Of a stretch of DNA of 64,000 nt, positions 1 to 11,458 are shown one piece after another. How positions within the stretch are numbered: the stretch's first letter is position 1; every line of letters begins with the position of its first letter. The position numbers were made by a program, and so were the translations under genes. The notes beneath the pieces were generated by a model. That model ran no database searches. It was not told the DNA's origin and worked only from the letters and a program-made list of their open reading frames with translations. The stretch comes from Limnephilus marmoratus (lineage: Eukaryota > Arthropoda > Insecta > Trichoptera > Limnephilidae), in the NCBI GenBank assembly GCA_917880885.1, contig OU862928.1, positions 9,009,721 to 9,073,720 of the forward strand, written 5' to 3'.

Positions 1-172
1 CTTTGGTAAAGATGACCAGTTTCCATTCTTTTGGCAGATCATCGTAGTTTCCGAGTCATTTTTATAACCCTCATTGCAAACATACCAAACTACGGAGGAT
101 ACTGGGGCTATTCCTTTTTCTCTTGCCACAATATAGCCGTTTTGTGGTTCCGATGGTACTAAACAACCGGAG
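1..172 (-). CDS. CCP gene exon, module type A, cut by window edge
   Basis: Acceptor ttttttccag at 173-180; the exon starts at 172 with one base completing a codon (phase 2). Reads SGCLVPSEPQNGYIV, VVWYVCNEGY, MICQKNGNW and SSLPK, so three of four CCP cysteines lie inside the window and the fourth should follow just outside. The NG-Y and W positions match the CCP consensus. Confidence 0.85.
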
Positions 173-390
173 CTGGAAAAAAACCAATATTTTATTAACA
201 CAATGGTCGTCTCTTCCAATAGCTAATATTCACTTTCGAATAACAATAACGCAACCCCTGGTAGTTTCTAAGCGGCACATCGATTGACGTAACAATTGAT
301 AAAAATCTTACATTTCTTTCCAAAAAAACAACTACGAAATAACTACAACTGATTTCCGATTCGAGCCGCGGTCAACAGTGGTTGTGTGTA

Positions 391-1042
391 TGTGGTAGCT
401 ACTGGTACCTACTAGTAGCTACCTCCTTAATAGACGGGCGCTGGGAGCGCACGTCTATGGTTTGAATTTAGAGTGTTTTTGCTGTACGACTGCTGAAAGA
501 AGCATCATACAGGGTTCTTTTATTTCAACACGACGACTACCTCCACGACTAACACGACGACCTCCGTAGTCCAGTGGCTAAGACTCTTGACTCACAGTCC
601 GGAGGTCGCGGGTTCAAACCCGGCATGCGCAAATAAATTTTATTTGATTAATTTGTGTTATTTCACAATTAATTCATTAAAAATAATATGTAGTATATTT
701 GCGGCATGTTCCAGAGTGGAAGATACTATCAGTATCGCCCTGGTGTAAGACCACCATTCAGAATTGAAACGTTGCTTGAAAATGGCTTTAGCCGTGTTTG
801 GTGACCAGATCTGAATAGCCAGGTACTTCCCAACCTTCCTCTTCCCTACCTCCTTCCCCTCCCCATTACCTTCAGCCTCACAACATACCCCAATTGGGGA
901 TGCCATAGTCTCACTGGCTCCAGACGGGAGCAGTTGAGATTCTTGTGCGGTTATTCACTGTAAAAAAAAAAAAAAAACAAGATTCCAGATAATTCTATTG
1001 TAAGAAAGTGTTATTAAATATATATTATATCAATATATTACA
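391..1042 (+). repeat. 5' LTR of Gypsy 1, split by a SINE
   Basis: LTR sequence runs 391-530 and resumes at 980-1042 (140 + 63 nt), exactly matching the 203-nt 3' LTR apart from about three substitutions. The gap is filled by the SINE at 531-975 plus a short target duplication (aaca). Confidence 0.9.
531..975 (+). mobile_element. tRNA-derived SINE in the Gypsy 5' LTR
   Basis: About 445 bp with an internal Pol III promoter: A box tagtccagtgg at 573-583 and B box ggttcaaacc at 612-621, both perfect to consensus. A unique body follows, then an A-run of about 16 at 962-977. The flanking 'aaca' on both sides is a minimal target duplication. The body (for instance gaaacgttgcttgaaa and ccccaattggggatgc) recurs at 43250-43540, so this is a dispersed family. 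Confidence 0.8.
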
Positions 1043-1196
1043 GTGGCGACGAGGATTAAAAAGAATTTACGCAACAAGAAGACAATTCACAATGTTTTTT
1101 TAAAGAAATTCGGAGAGAATTTTTGTGAATTTTTGCGGTACCGGGAACTATTTACGGACGGGGAGTCTTGATTGTGGGTGTCTTTGAGAGCGAGAT

Positions 1197-1465
1197 AAAG
1201 AAGTTTTTCAGCGGGGAGCTGAAAAGAGCAACTGGAAGAGCTGTGACGAACGGAAACTGTTAAATCAGCGGGGAGTCGAACGAGCCGAGTTTCATAAAGA
1301 AAATCTGCAGCGGGGAGAATCAGGCGGAGTATCGAGGAACAGCAGGGAGCTGATCCTGACCAGAAGCAACTGGGGCAACAAGGAGCGGCAGGGAGCTGTT
1401 CCTGGTAACTGCTGGGAGCTGAGAAGGTGCCAGGGGCCATCAAGGGAGCAGGGAGCTGATCTCGG
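1197..1465 (+). repeat. Irregular GCRGGGAGCTG repeats in Gypsy 1 leader
   Basis: About seven copies of a motif near gcagggagctg lie at irregular spacing (about 1210, 1267, 1309, 1340, 1387, 1410 and 1448) between the primer binding site and gag. They could be a packaging or leader structure or just a decayed minisatellite. An open minus-strand frame across them is not credible as a gene. Confidence 0.6.
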
Positions 1466-1825
1466 TAGCCGGGGCTGGATGATTAATTTCGAGCTGACGC
1501 CGGAGGGATAATCATCAGCAACATGTTTAAGTTAAGACTTACATATTGAATTAGAGCAAATTTGGAATTGTTGTAATTTTTTTTTTGTTTGCAAATCATG
1601 GCTCAAGTAAAGCCGTTAGCGACTTTCAGTCATAATCAACTACAACTACCGGTGTGACAACATCATTTTGAAGTGTCAAAGTTATTAGTGTGTTTAAAAA
1701 TATTATCCTGTACTGCTAAGTGCTATATTGTGTGTAAACAATTACTTTAATAGTGATTCTGTGTAACAAACATTTAATTTGGTGAATTTAATTGGCAGGA
1801 GGTTATTACATTATTTATTGTTACC

Positions 1826-2761
1826 ATGAATTCTACCTGCAACCAATGTGGCAAGTCAGTGCAAACAGCTGACTGTATGAAATGCATGAGTTGCAAAAAC
1901 CAAATGCATCTCAGTTGTGCCAAAATTACCTCTGCCGTTTTTAGGAAGATGTCTGATGAGAACAGGGAGTCATGGATGTGCACTATTTGTAAAACAGGAC
2001 AATCACCGCTCTCCAGCAATCTCAACTCTGTTGACTCGTCAATTCTTCTTAGCGAAATAAAGAAACTCTCTTCACAACTGCACTCAATGAATTCAAAACT
2101 GATTTCATTCGAACAAACAATCGTTCACAATAACAGCACAATTGAAGACTACACCAATAAAATTCTGGTTTTGGAAGAAAAACTAAAAAAAATGGATAAA
2201 CTTGAAGCCGAAGTAATTGAATTAAAAAAGTTCGTTACATATTTGGATAAAACAAACAATGATAGAGAACAACAGCTGCTCATCAATAATATTGAAATCT
2301 TCGGTCTGACTGAAAAGCAAGACGAAAACCTTGCTTCCACTCTAATTAAAATTGCATCCAATGTCGGTCAGATTATTAAGGAAGATGACATTGAATTTAT
2401 TACTAGAGCCAATCCACGTCGACATTCTCAAGAGGAAATATCAGCAGCTCCCCGTGACGCCCGCCCTCGAAACGTGGTGGCTAAATTCGTCAACAAAAGG
2501 AAGAAGGACGAGCTGATAGCGACCATTAAAAAGAAGAAGGGTGTAGACTGTAAGAGCCTAGGTGTTGCAGGAGGTAAACTTTATATCAACGACCACCTTA
2601 CCAGAAAAAACAAATTACTGTTGAGGTCAGCCAAAGACTTCAAAAATGTAAATAATTATGATTTTTTATGGGTGCGAAACTCGAAAATTTACTTAAGAAA
2701 GAATGTCACCTCTCCTGCTATCCTTGTCTCTGCTCAAACCCTTCTGAACAATTTAATTTAG
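1826..2761 (+). CDS. LINE ORF1: PHD finger, coiled coil, FP-C-like domain
   Basis: 311 residues, intact. Residues 6-55 form a PHD-like zinc finger (CNQCGKSV, CMKCMSC, HLSC, WMCTIC). A predicted coiled coil spans about 85-150 (LEEKLKKMDKLEAEV). A C-terminal RNA-binding-type domain follows, of the kind shared with insect zinc-finger FP-like proteins (NIEIFGLTEKQDE, RNVVAKFVNKRKKDEL). In CR1-group LINEs this protein coats element RNA. The ATG follows a 5' UTR without other long frames. No break is visible. Confidence 0.8.
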   Translation: MNSTCNQCGKSVQTADCMKCMSCKNQMHLSCAKITSAVFRKMSDENRESWMCTICKTGQSPLSSNLNSVDSSILLSEIKKLSSQLHSMNSKLISFEQTIVHNNSTIEDYTNKILVLEEKLKKMDKLEAEVIELKKFVTYLDKTNNDREQQLLINNIEIFGLTEKQDENLASTLIKIASNVGQIIKEDDIEFITRANPRRHSQEEISAAPRDARPRNVVAKFVNKRKKDELIATIKKKKGVDCKSLGVAGGKLYINDHLTRKNKLLLRSAKDFKNVNNYDFLWVRNSKIYLRKNVTSPAILVSAQTLLNNLI

Positions 2762-3037
2762 TAATTTGTCTTAAATTTAAATTATATTTTTTCTTAGATT
2801 TTCAACTTGTACCATTTTTCAACTTAACTTTACACACACATGACTCAACTTCTCACCCAATACATCACAAACACATACATGCATGTCTGCGCAAATTGAC
2901 AAATATACTAACCTCAGTGGACTTTGGGCTGCTGAGTAATAATTATCATAGTATGCTCATTTCGACTTATGCTTTAATATGACTAATTTTTATATTAATT
3001 TCAAATCGAATCAAGATAATTATTTTCCACTCACACA

Positions 3038-5877
3038 ATGCATGACACCATTATAATTTTTTATCAAAATGCACGGGGCCTTCGATCCAAAACTAATGAA
3101 TTCTACCAAAATGTCCTAATCAATGAATTTGATATAATCTTAATTAGTGAGACGTGGTTAGTTGACAGCATATCCGACGACGAGCTTTTTGATTGCCGGT
3201 ACAACGTATACAGAAATGACAGAGATACTACTCTTACGGGTAAAACTAAAGGGGGAGGCGTTGCTATAGGTATAAAAAAAGATTTTAAAGTTCGGTCACG
3301 AAAATCGTGGTCTTCAGAAGCCGAGGATATATGGATCTCACTATTATTAAGACATTCTAAACATTGCATTTTGAATGTTCAAATGTTCATATTTGTTGCT
3401 CTTACTTACCGGGAGTTAGTCCTAAGTTATCTAATGCGCAGCGTTTCTCTATCATCAATAGTCATACAACTGCCATATCTGATTTAACCACTGAATATCC
3501 AAATGACATTTTTCTAATTATAGGCGATTACAATATGCCAAACGTGAACTGGAACCCTACGTGTCAACCATGTAGTACCGACCTTTGTGCTTCTACTCTC
3601 CTTAGGTGTCTTTCGTTCTCCAATTTAACACAATATAATGCAATTTCCAATTATCATGGACGTATTCTAGATCTTGTGCTTTGTAACACCACAGTCTTCG
3701 TCTCCGCTGCCGACTCTCCACTGGTATTTGAAGATGCACATCATAAATCTATCATAGTCGAACTCAATATTCCCCTCCCTGCTGTTAGCCTTAAATCACA
3801 GATAATCAAATTGTTTAACAAAGCTAACTATGTAGTAGTCAATGATGCTCTCAGAAATAGTGATTGGTCTTCTGTTGTAAATGCACAAGACGTTGACACT
3901 GCGGTACACAATTTTTATAGAATCATTAATGCCCTAATAGATGATCTGGTTCCAAAGAAAGTAACTAGATCAACAAAATTTCCATCATGGTATTCGGCGG
4001 CTTTAATTAATATAACGAAAGAAAAATTAAAGTTTTTTCGTGCCTGGAAACGCTACAAGAATCCATTGGATTATCAATCTTTTGCATTACTCCGCAAAAG
4101 ACAAAAGAAGATTTCTAGTCTTACTCATAAAACCTATATTGCTACATTGGAATCCGACATACAACATAATGTTAAAAAAATATGGTGTTATGTTAAGACA
4201 CAAAGAAAATCTCCCACTATACCAGAACACATGACGTATAATTCCACAACAGCACATGACAGCAAACAAGTTACTGACCTTTTTGCTGATTACTTCTCAA
4301 CGGTCTTTACAAATGAAATTCCAACTCATGATGCTGATAGTAAGGAAGATCCTCTTAATAACACATTAATATCCTCAATCAGAATAAACGAAGAAATCAC
4401 CTTAAAGTACCTATCAAACATAGACATTAATAAAGGACCAGGAATAGACAGGCTGCCTGGAATTTTTATACGCAACTGCAGTAAATATATCTGTCTACCG
4501 GTTTGCGCCATCTATAAAAAGTCACTAACGGAAGGATCGTTTCCTCTCATGTGGAAATCAGCTGTCATTACACCAATCTTTAAGAATGGTGATAAGCACG
4601 ACGTTTAAAACTACCGACCAATTTCCCAACTCCCTATTTTAAGCAAAGTTCTTGAAAAAATCGTCTTTGATCAATTGTACTCGACTATTTCGACAAACAT
4701 TATGCCGAATCAGCACGGATTTATGAAAGGTAGGTCTACAACATCCAACCTCGCCCTTTTCATTAACTTCTTGCACAGCAAGATGAACGATAAGGAGCAA
4801 GTGGATACTATGTATACAGACTTCTCTAAGGCCTTTGACCGCGTAATTCACTCAATTCTTTTGAAAAAACTTATCCTACTTGGTATACATGGCGACCTAT
4901 TAAGATGGATTAAGTCCTACATTAGTAATCGCAATCAGGTAATATTAATCAACGGTGTCTACTCTAAGTCTATGGAGGTAATATCCGGTGTCCCGCAAGG
5001 TTCCCACCTAGGTCCGCTTCTCTTCAACATTTATATAAACGACATTGGATCATGCTTTCAAAATTCCGAATTTGTGCTTTACGCTGACGACATGAAAATA
5101 TTCAAAGTTGTGCATTCTCTTTCTGACTGTGATGCGTTACAAAGTGATCTAGATAGGCTTTGCAAGTATTGCAAAGTTAACTGTTTAGATATCAATGTTT
5201 CCAAATGTCATACTATGACATTCACCAGAAATAAACATGTTATTAAGTACTCTTATTCACTCAATAATGAACCTGTCATCTCGAAAACGGAATGTAAAGA
5301 TCTTGGTGTGTACCTCGATAGCAAACTTATATTTAATAAGCACATCGACTCAATCGTTCACAGGTCATATAAAATGCTTGGTTTTGTTCTTCGCATAAGT
5401 AAAATGTTCAATAACCCGCGTACAGTAATAATGTTATATTTTGCATTAGTCAGAAGTACACTGGAATATGCTTCGCCAATTTGGAACCCGCAATACAAAG
5501 TATACATAGATAGCATAGAAAATATTCAAAACAAATTTATAAAATATCTTACCTTTAAATTCAACAATAACTTTGAATGCACATTTCAAACATTGCAACA
5601 AAGGCGAGCAATAGCTGATTTGACATTTATACACAAAATTTTAAATAATAACATTGACTGTACCAAACTTCTTTCCCTAGTTAATTTTAATATACCCTTA
5701 AGACGTACACGTCATACAGAACTATTCCACACGCTTAATTACAAGACAAATGCAGCATCTAATTCACCAATCAATCGTGCTCTTCATAAGTTCAATATTA
5801 TTGGTCTAAATTCCAACATCGACATTTTCTCTGATTCACTGCCCAAATTTAAAAAGAGCATCTTGCGAATATTATAA
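3038..5877 (+). pseudogene. LINE ORF2: endonuclease and RT, one frameshift and one stop
   Basis: The endonuclease opens with FYQNARGLRSK, ISETWL and GGGVAIGI. A frameshift near 3365 moves to the frame with IIGDYNMPNVNW and LDLVLCN; the usual SDH is replaced by EDAHHKS. A stop at 4606 (HDV-stop-NYRPIS) interrupts RT just before its first block. RT then reads YTDFSKAFDRV, SGVPQGSHLGPLLFNIYIND and VLYADDMKIF, with all catalytic Asp present, and ends with the usual C-terminal region to 5877. Two point lesions only, so a fairly young copy. Confidence 0.85.
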
Positions 5878-7249
5878 TTTGTTCAATGCGCACACATACA
5901 TACACACATACTCACACACTCACACACACACCTTCCCACTACATACATCACCCGGTAATTACTTAATACGCATACCATAAATAAGACACTACAATGAAAC
6001 ACATAATAGGTACCTACCATGTAATATCCTTATAAATTGTAATTTTTTAAACAAATTATCTTTTGTACCGTTTGTTTCTGTTAATAAATAAAAAAAAAAT
6101 AAAAAAATAAATAAGACGGATTGTTTTGGGGTTTTTCGAGCAAGATTGGAGAATTACTTTATCTTATATGATGAAAAGATTACTGCCGAAAAGAAACGAG
6201 CTATATTCTTAAACGCTTTGGAAGAGGAAACTTTTAAATTATTAATAGAATTGGTAACGCCTAAAAATATTAATGATGTGACGGTAGAAATTTTATGCGA
6301 ATTTTTAGGTAATTATTGTGAAAACGTTACTTCTTTGTACGAAGAAAGATCAAGTTTTTATAATGTTATCAATGAACCTGGTGAAAGCGTAAAAGAATTT
6401 GCTGCAAGATTGAAAAGTTTGTCGATTAATTGTAAGTTTGGGGTAAGGTTTGAAGAAACCTTGAAAGATTTATTCATTTGCAAAATTAAAAATCCTAGAA
6501 TTAGGGAACGTTTATTTGTGGAAGGCGAAAAAAATATGTTTGAAAAGTTAGTTACTATTGCATCGTGTTTAGAATCATCAGAATTTAATATAAAATCAGA
6601 AGAAAGTGTGTTTAATCAATTATCTAGTTCGCGTTCTAGATCAAAAAGTCAACAGAGAAGGGATTCTGTCAATTCATATCATAATAGAAGTACATCGCGC
6701 GATAGCAAAAATAAGCCAAAATTGAAGCAACCAGTTTCGGAACAGAAAAGGTGTTTTATTTGTAATAAGTTAGGACATATGAAATCGGATTGTAAGGTGT
6801 CGGCTAACAATAATTATTTGAAATGTTTTAAGTGTGGATAAAAAGGGCACATAGCAAAACTCTGTAGAAATATTTCTTCTATAAAAAAGAAAAAAAATTG
6901 TATCTAGTATTAATGAGAGGGTTGAACCATATATAATTAAGTTGAAATTAAATGATATTTCATTCGAAGCTATGATAGATTCAGGGGCGGGGATTAGCGC
7001 TCTACCCGAACGTTTGTATAAATTGTATTTTAAACATTTATTTATTTATTTATTTTATTTATTTATTGGTTTATTAAGACATACACAGTACGTATAATAC
7101 AGATTATAAGGTATGTTAAATTAAATATTACATGGTTATGTACCTATTACGTAAGTCCATAGAATATCATTTGGTAATTACGCCTGAGATATGAACCGGT
7201 CTAGTAACTTAATTATTGAATAAATGAGTAATAATAATAAGGAAGAAAA

Positions 7250-7269
7250 AAGGGGGGGGGGGGGGGGGG
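7250..7269 (+). repeat. G homopolymer run in LINE 3' UTR
   Basis: About 18 consecutive G on the plus strand, bounded by A-rich sequence, in the 3' UTR region of the antisense LINE. Length may be an assembly artefact. Confidence 0.6.
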
Positions 7270-8922
7270 AGATAAGGAGACATTTTAAAATCAAGAATTA
7301 TATGCTCACTAATTGTAATTGACTGATTAAAGTTTAATGAAAAGTTAAGTGTAAGTAATTTTAAAACAATTATATCACGCCAAGAAATTTAATAAATTAG
7401 TTTTGTATGTTTGTAAGGAATCATGAAAAATGTCTAAGTGTAGTAATTTTTCATAGTGGGTATAAGTTATGATTGCGCGAGTAATTGGTGAGTTACTCGC
7501 TGCATTAGTGTTATTGGATTCTATATGAAAAAGAGAAGTGTGCCTGGTACGCCTCATTGGGACATTTAAACCAATAGTGGATAGCAATTCAGGACTATCT
7601 ATTTTATTATTTAGCAGGTTATACAGAAACAGCAGATCTGATAATGTGCGTCTTTTTTGTAAACTTAACATGTTATTTGTAGTTTTGTTGTATTTCTTGA
7701 ATAAATATTTAGAGAATTTATTCTGTATACTTTCTACTATATCTATGTACACCTTATATTGAGGATTCCATACCGGGGATGCATACTCCAGTGGACTTCT
7801 GACCAATGAACAAAACAACATTTCAAGAGTCTTAGCACTTTTGAAAACTTTACATATTCTAATAAGAAACCTAGCATCTTGTAGGATTTTGATATTATGT
7901 GTTCGATATGCTTATCAAAAATTATTTTTTTGTCTAAATAAACACCTAGATCTTTACATGTAGACGTAGATTGTAAAGGTTTATTATTCAAGTTGTAAGA
8001 ATAAATTATTTTATTTTTATTTCTAGTAAATGTAATTGAATGACACTTAGAAATGTTTAAGGACAGTAAATTTGATTCACAATACGCGCACAAATGATCA
8101 AGATCGCTTTGTAATTCTGTACAATCAGATAAAGACTGTATTGGTTTAAAATTTTTCATATCATCCGCATATAACACAAAGTAACTATTTTGAAAGCATA
8201 CATAGATGTCATTTATGTAAATATTAAATAAGAGTGGTCCGAGATGCGACCCCTGGGGCACACCCGAGACGATTTCCGTTAAACAGGATGCGAAACCGTT
8301 GACAACCGTGATTTGGTGCCGATTACTGACGTATGATGCGATCCATCTATAGAGATCACCGTGAATTCCTAGACTAAATAACTTCTGTAAAAGACTATAG
8401 TGATTAACACGGTCGAATGCTTTGGAATAATCAGTATAGATGGCATCTACCTGGCATCGCATATCCATTTGAGCATGAAGAAAATTTATAAAAGACACGA
8501 GATTTGAGGTTGTGGAGCGATTTCTCATAAAGCCATGTTGATTAGTTAAGAGTGAAGGTGAGATGGTAGAATATAATTGATCGTAAACAATTTTTCCAAA
8601 ACTTTACTTAGAATGGGCAATTTGGATATAGGTCGATAGTTGGAGACATCATTTTTACTGCCATTTTTAAAGATTGGGGTAATCAAGGCTGTTTTCCACT
8701 TGTCAGGAAATGTTCCTTCAGATAGCGATAGTTTGAAAATGGCAAAAATGGGGGTGTCAGTTGTTTACTACAATAATTTATAAAGATTCCTGGAAGTTGG
8801 TCGTTCCCCGGTCCCTTTTTGATATCGATGGACTTAAGGTATTTGAAAGTTATGTCTTCATTGATCTCGATTGAGCTAATAACGCTATTTGAATTAAAAC
8901 AGTCACTGGCATTGCTTATATG

Positions 8923-9234
8923 CAGTGGCGGCGTAGGGTAGATTGGCACCCGGGGCGGTTTTGTATTGAGTACCCCTACTTAAAATAAAATACCAAATAC
9001 TTAACATGCTTACGAGATCTTATTTTACTAAAATATTCGATCACATTATCAAATTTTATTTCCCAGTCTCTTTCAATTGATAAATCGAAAGATTGGTTAG
9101 TCGAGCTTGGCTCATTGTGGACCATAAGTAAGATTTTAATAATTTTACTGTTCGAATGAGTTGTCGTTGTCACCCCTTGGTGCTTGGTATCCGGGGCGGA
9201 CCGCCCCCTCCGCCCCCCCCTTACGCCGCCACTG
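8923..9234 (+). mobile_element. hAT MITE inside the antisense LINE
   Basis: 312 bp with terminal inverted repeats CAGTGGCGGCGTA and TACGCCGCCACTG. It is flanked by a perfect 8-bp target duplication cttatatg at 915-922 (that is, 8915-8922) and 9235-9242. No coding capacity. The duplication length and CAGTGGCG termini mark the hAT superfamily. Confidence 0.95.
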
Positions 9235-9907
9235 CTTATATGAGCAGGTTGAACATTCGAAAATACAGAACCAAAATACTCGGAAAATAAATTGGCTACT
9301 CCTTTACTGTCATTAGCAGTTTTTTCACCATAAATCATATGATCGGGGATGGTAGGAGATTTTCTTTGAGAATTGACATAGGACCATATTTTTCTAACAT
9401 AATGCTGTATGCCGGATTCTATCGTAGAAATGTAGGTTTTGTAAGCCGCTGAAGCGACCGTTTTTTGTCTTTTGCGAAGCAAAGAAAATGACAGATAATC
9501 AAGAGGGTTCCGGTGACGCTTCCATGCTCTAAAGAATTTTAATTTTTCATTTGTTATTTTTATTAAGGCTGCCGTGTACCATAGTGGATATTTTCCAGAT
9601 TTCACAACTTTCTTGGGAATAAACGCATCGACAATTTGTTCAATTATAACGTAAAATGAATGTGTATTTACATCCGGTGCATTTATAACAATAGACCAGT
9701 CGGTCTCATTCAGTTTCTCATTAATCTCGGTGTAATCTGCTTTATGGAATAATTTTATTGTTCGAGGAGTTGAGAGGGTTGCATTAGTGGATGGAAATTC
9801 TAGCTCTATAACCAATGATTTATGATGAGCATCCTCTTTAACCAAAGGGTGATCGGCAAGCGACACCTTAGCTGGAATGTTACAGAAAACGAGGTCCAAA
9901 ATTCATC

Positions 9908-11458
9908 CAAAACATGTTAATTTAATGGAGTGTAATTTGCACTTAGCAAGTTACGATAATAATCCACTAAAGTCAAGCGGCAAAGTGAATTTGCAGGTTA
10001 CTTGCAACAATATAAGTAAATGTTTCGAATTTGTTGTTATTGAAAACGGTTCTGATTTAATTATTGGTAGAGATTTTATGGTATTTATTTTATTTTATTT
10101 TATTTGGTATTATTATTAGTTGTGCTAATAATTTTCAGGATGAAAATAATTTTTGTTCTATCGGTGAACACAGTTTAGATGTAAATACGCTGAAATCACA
10201 ATTTGGAGATGTGTTGACAAATAATTTAGGAAAATTTAATAAATACAGTGTGGATTTAGAATTAATAGATGGATTCCAGTCAAAATGGTGTAACGCTAGA
10301 CAGATACCTTTGGCAATTAAGGATAAAGTGGAGCAAGAAATAAATAAACTTGTATTAGACGGTATTTTGCAACCAGTCGAAACTAGTAGGTATGCATCGC
10401 CTATTGTACCCATAATTAAGAAAGACGGGTCAGTGCGTATATGTGGAGATTATAAATAACAGTAAATCCCGGATTAGTAATAAATAAATTTCCTGTACCC
10501 GTTATTACGGATTTATTAACGCAAATTAGTGGAGCGGTAATGTTTTCAAAGCTAGACTTGAAAATGGCATATTCACAATTGGAACTAAGTGAAGATAGTC
10601 GTGATTTGACAACAATAGCTACTCACATAGGCTTATTTAGATATACTCGACTGGTATATGGATTGAATGCAGCACCAGGCATATTTATGCGTGTTATGTT
10701 TAATTCATTGCAGGGTTTAAAAGGAACGATTATTTTTTATGATGATTGATGATATTTTGGTTACAGGAAAATCAATAACAGAACATAATAAAAATTTTGT
10801 TGCAGTTTTGAATAGATTAAAACTTTGTGGACTCACGGTAAATGAAGAAAAATGTGAATTTTTCAAATCAAGTATTGTATACTTGGGGTATTTTATTTCT
10901 GAAGAGGGTTTCAGACCGTTAGAAGATAAAGTTAAAGCAATAATGGAGTTTAGTAGTCCTTGTAATATTAATCAGTTGAGGAGTTTTTTAGGGTTAGTGA
11001 ACTATTATAGAAATTTTATTCCAAATATATCTAGTTTATTGGGACCTCTAAACAATTTGTTAAAAAAGGATTCAGAGTGGATCTGGTCAAAGGACTGTGA
11101 AAACGCAGTTTTAAAACTCAAAAAAGAAATTTCTTCTGAATGTGTATTAGTACATTTTGATCCAAGATTACCAGTAAAGTTGGTAACAGACGCATCTTTA
11201 GACGGACTAGGTGCTACGATTTTACATACTTATGCAAATGGTAGTAATAGACCGATAGCGTTTGCATCTAGGAAGTTAACAGATACAGAGAGTAAATATA
11301 GCATTTTAGATCTCGAGGCGACAGCGATTGTATTTGCCTTAAAAAAGTTCTTTGTATATTTATTTATACGGAAGAAAATTCAAATTAGAATGCGACAATC
11401 AAGCTTTAGTACGAATATTGCCAGAAAAGAAAGGCATTCCTGTTTTGAGTGCAAATAG
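9908..11458 (+). pseudogene. Gypsy 1 pol: end of protease, RT, RNase H, broken
   Basis: After the LINE, protease ends with SDLIIGRDFM. RT follows: YASPIVPIIKKDGSVRICGDYK, a stop at 10457, FSKLDLKMAYSQLEL, then the catalytic FYDD with a frameshift and short duplication at about 10741 (gatgattgatgat). RNase H shows LVTDASLDGLGA and KYSILDLEATA before another frameshift near 11370. At least three disabling changes. Confidence 0.8.

Larger units (their letters stand above)
1640..6112 (+). mobile_element. Full-length CR1-group LINE inserted in Gypsy 1 gag
   Basis: About 4.5 kb, from near 1640 to an (A,T)-rich tail (aataaataaaaaaaaaataa) ending at about 6112. It interrupts gag after FSHN. Carries a PHD-type ORF1 (1826-2761) and an endonuclease plus RT ORF2 (3038-5877). 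The 3' UTR holds a CA-rich stretch (5885-5945). The exact junctions and target duplication are not clear by eye because the tail is AT-rich. Confidence 0.8.
1598..7041 (+). pseudogene. Gypsy 1 gag and start of protease, interrupted
   Basis: Gag starts at 1598 (MAQVKPLATFSHN), aligning with the start of Gypsy 2 Gag (MESARIPPFSH). It is cut by a LINE near 1640 and resumes at about 6114 (VFRARLENYF, then VKEFAARLKSL). A first CCHC knuckle is CFICNKLGHMKSDC. The second (KCFKCG, stop, KGHIAKLC) is broken by a stop at 6839. The protease active site IDSGAG lies at about 6975. The frame is cut again after FKH at 7041 by the second LINE and continues at about 9914 (VNLMECNLHL). Confidence 0.8.
7042..9907 (-). 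mobile_element. 5'-truncated CR1-group LINE (minus) in Gypsy 1 protease
   Basis: Runs antisense to the Gypsy. The tail (TTTATT repeats on the plus strand) begins at about 7042, and the truncated 5' end lies at about 9907 within the endonuclease (DLVFCNIPAKVSL). The hexamer aaacat on both sides is the target duplication, and it restores the Gypsy frame FKH-VNLM. RT reads YTDYSKAFDRVNH, GVPQGSHLGPLLF and LYADDMKNF. It is related to but clearly diverged from the LINE at 1640-6112. Frameshifts lie near 7800, 8560 and 8700, and a hAT MITE interrupts it at 8923. Confidence 0.85.

Noticed and set aside
658..906. Minus-strand open frame over the SINE body
   Set aside because: Antisense to a SINE with clear Pol III boxes; no protein motif.
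1087..1443. Minus-strand open frame of 118 codons
   Set aside because: Lies in the Gypsy leader across the GCRGGGAGCTG repeats; composition artefact, antisense to the element.
5885..5945. CA-repeat array as a regulatory element or CRISPR-like repeat
   Set aside because: Simple (CA)n-like tract in a LINE 3' UTR; no spacer and repeat structure.
8976..9240. Extension of the antisense LINE frame through GGVRGGRRGRSAPDTK
   Set aside because: That stretch is the inserted hAT MITE, not LINE coding sequence.
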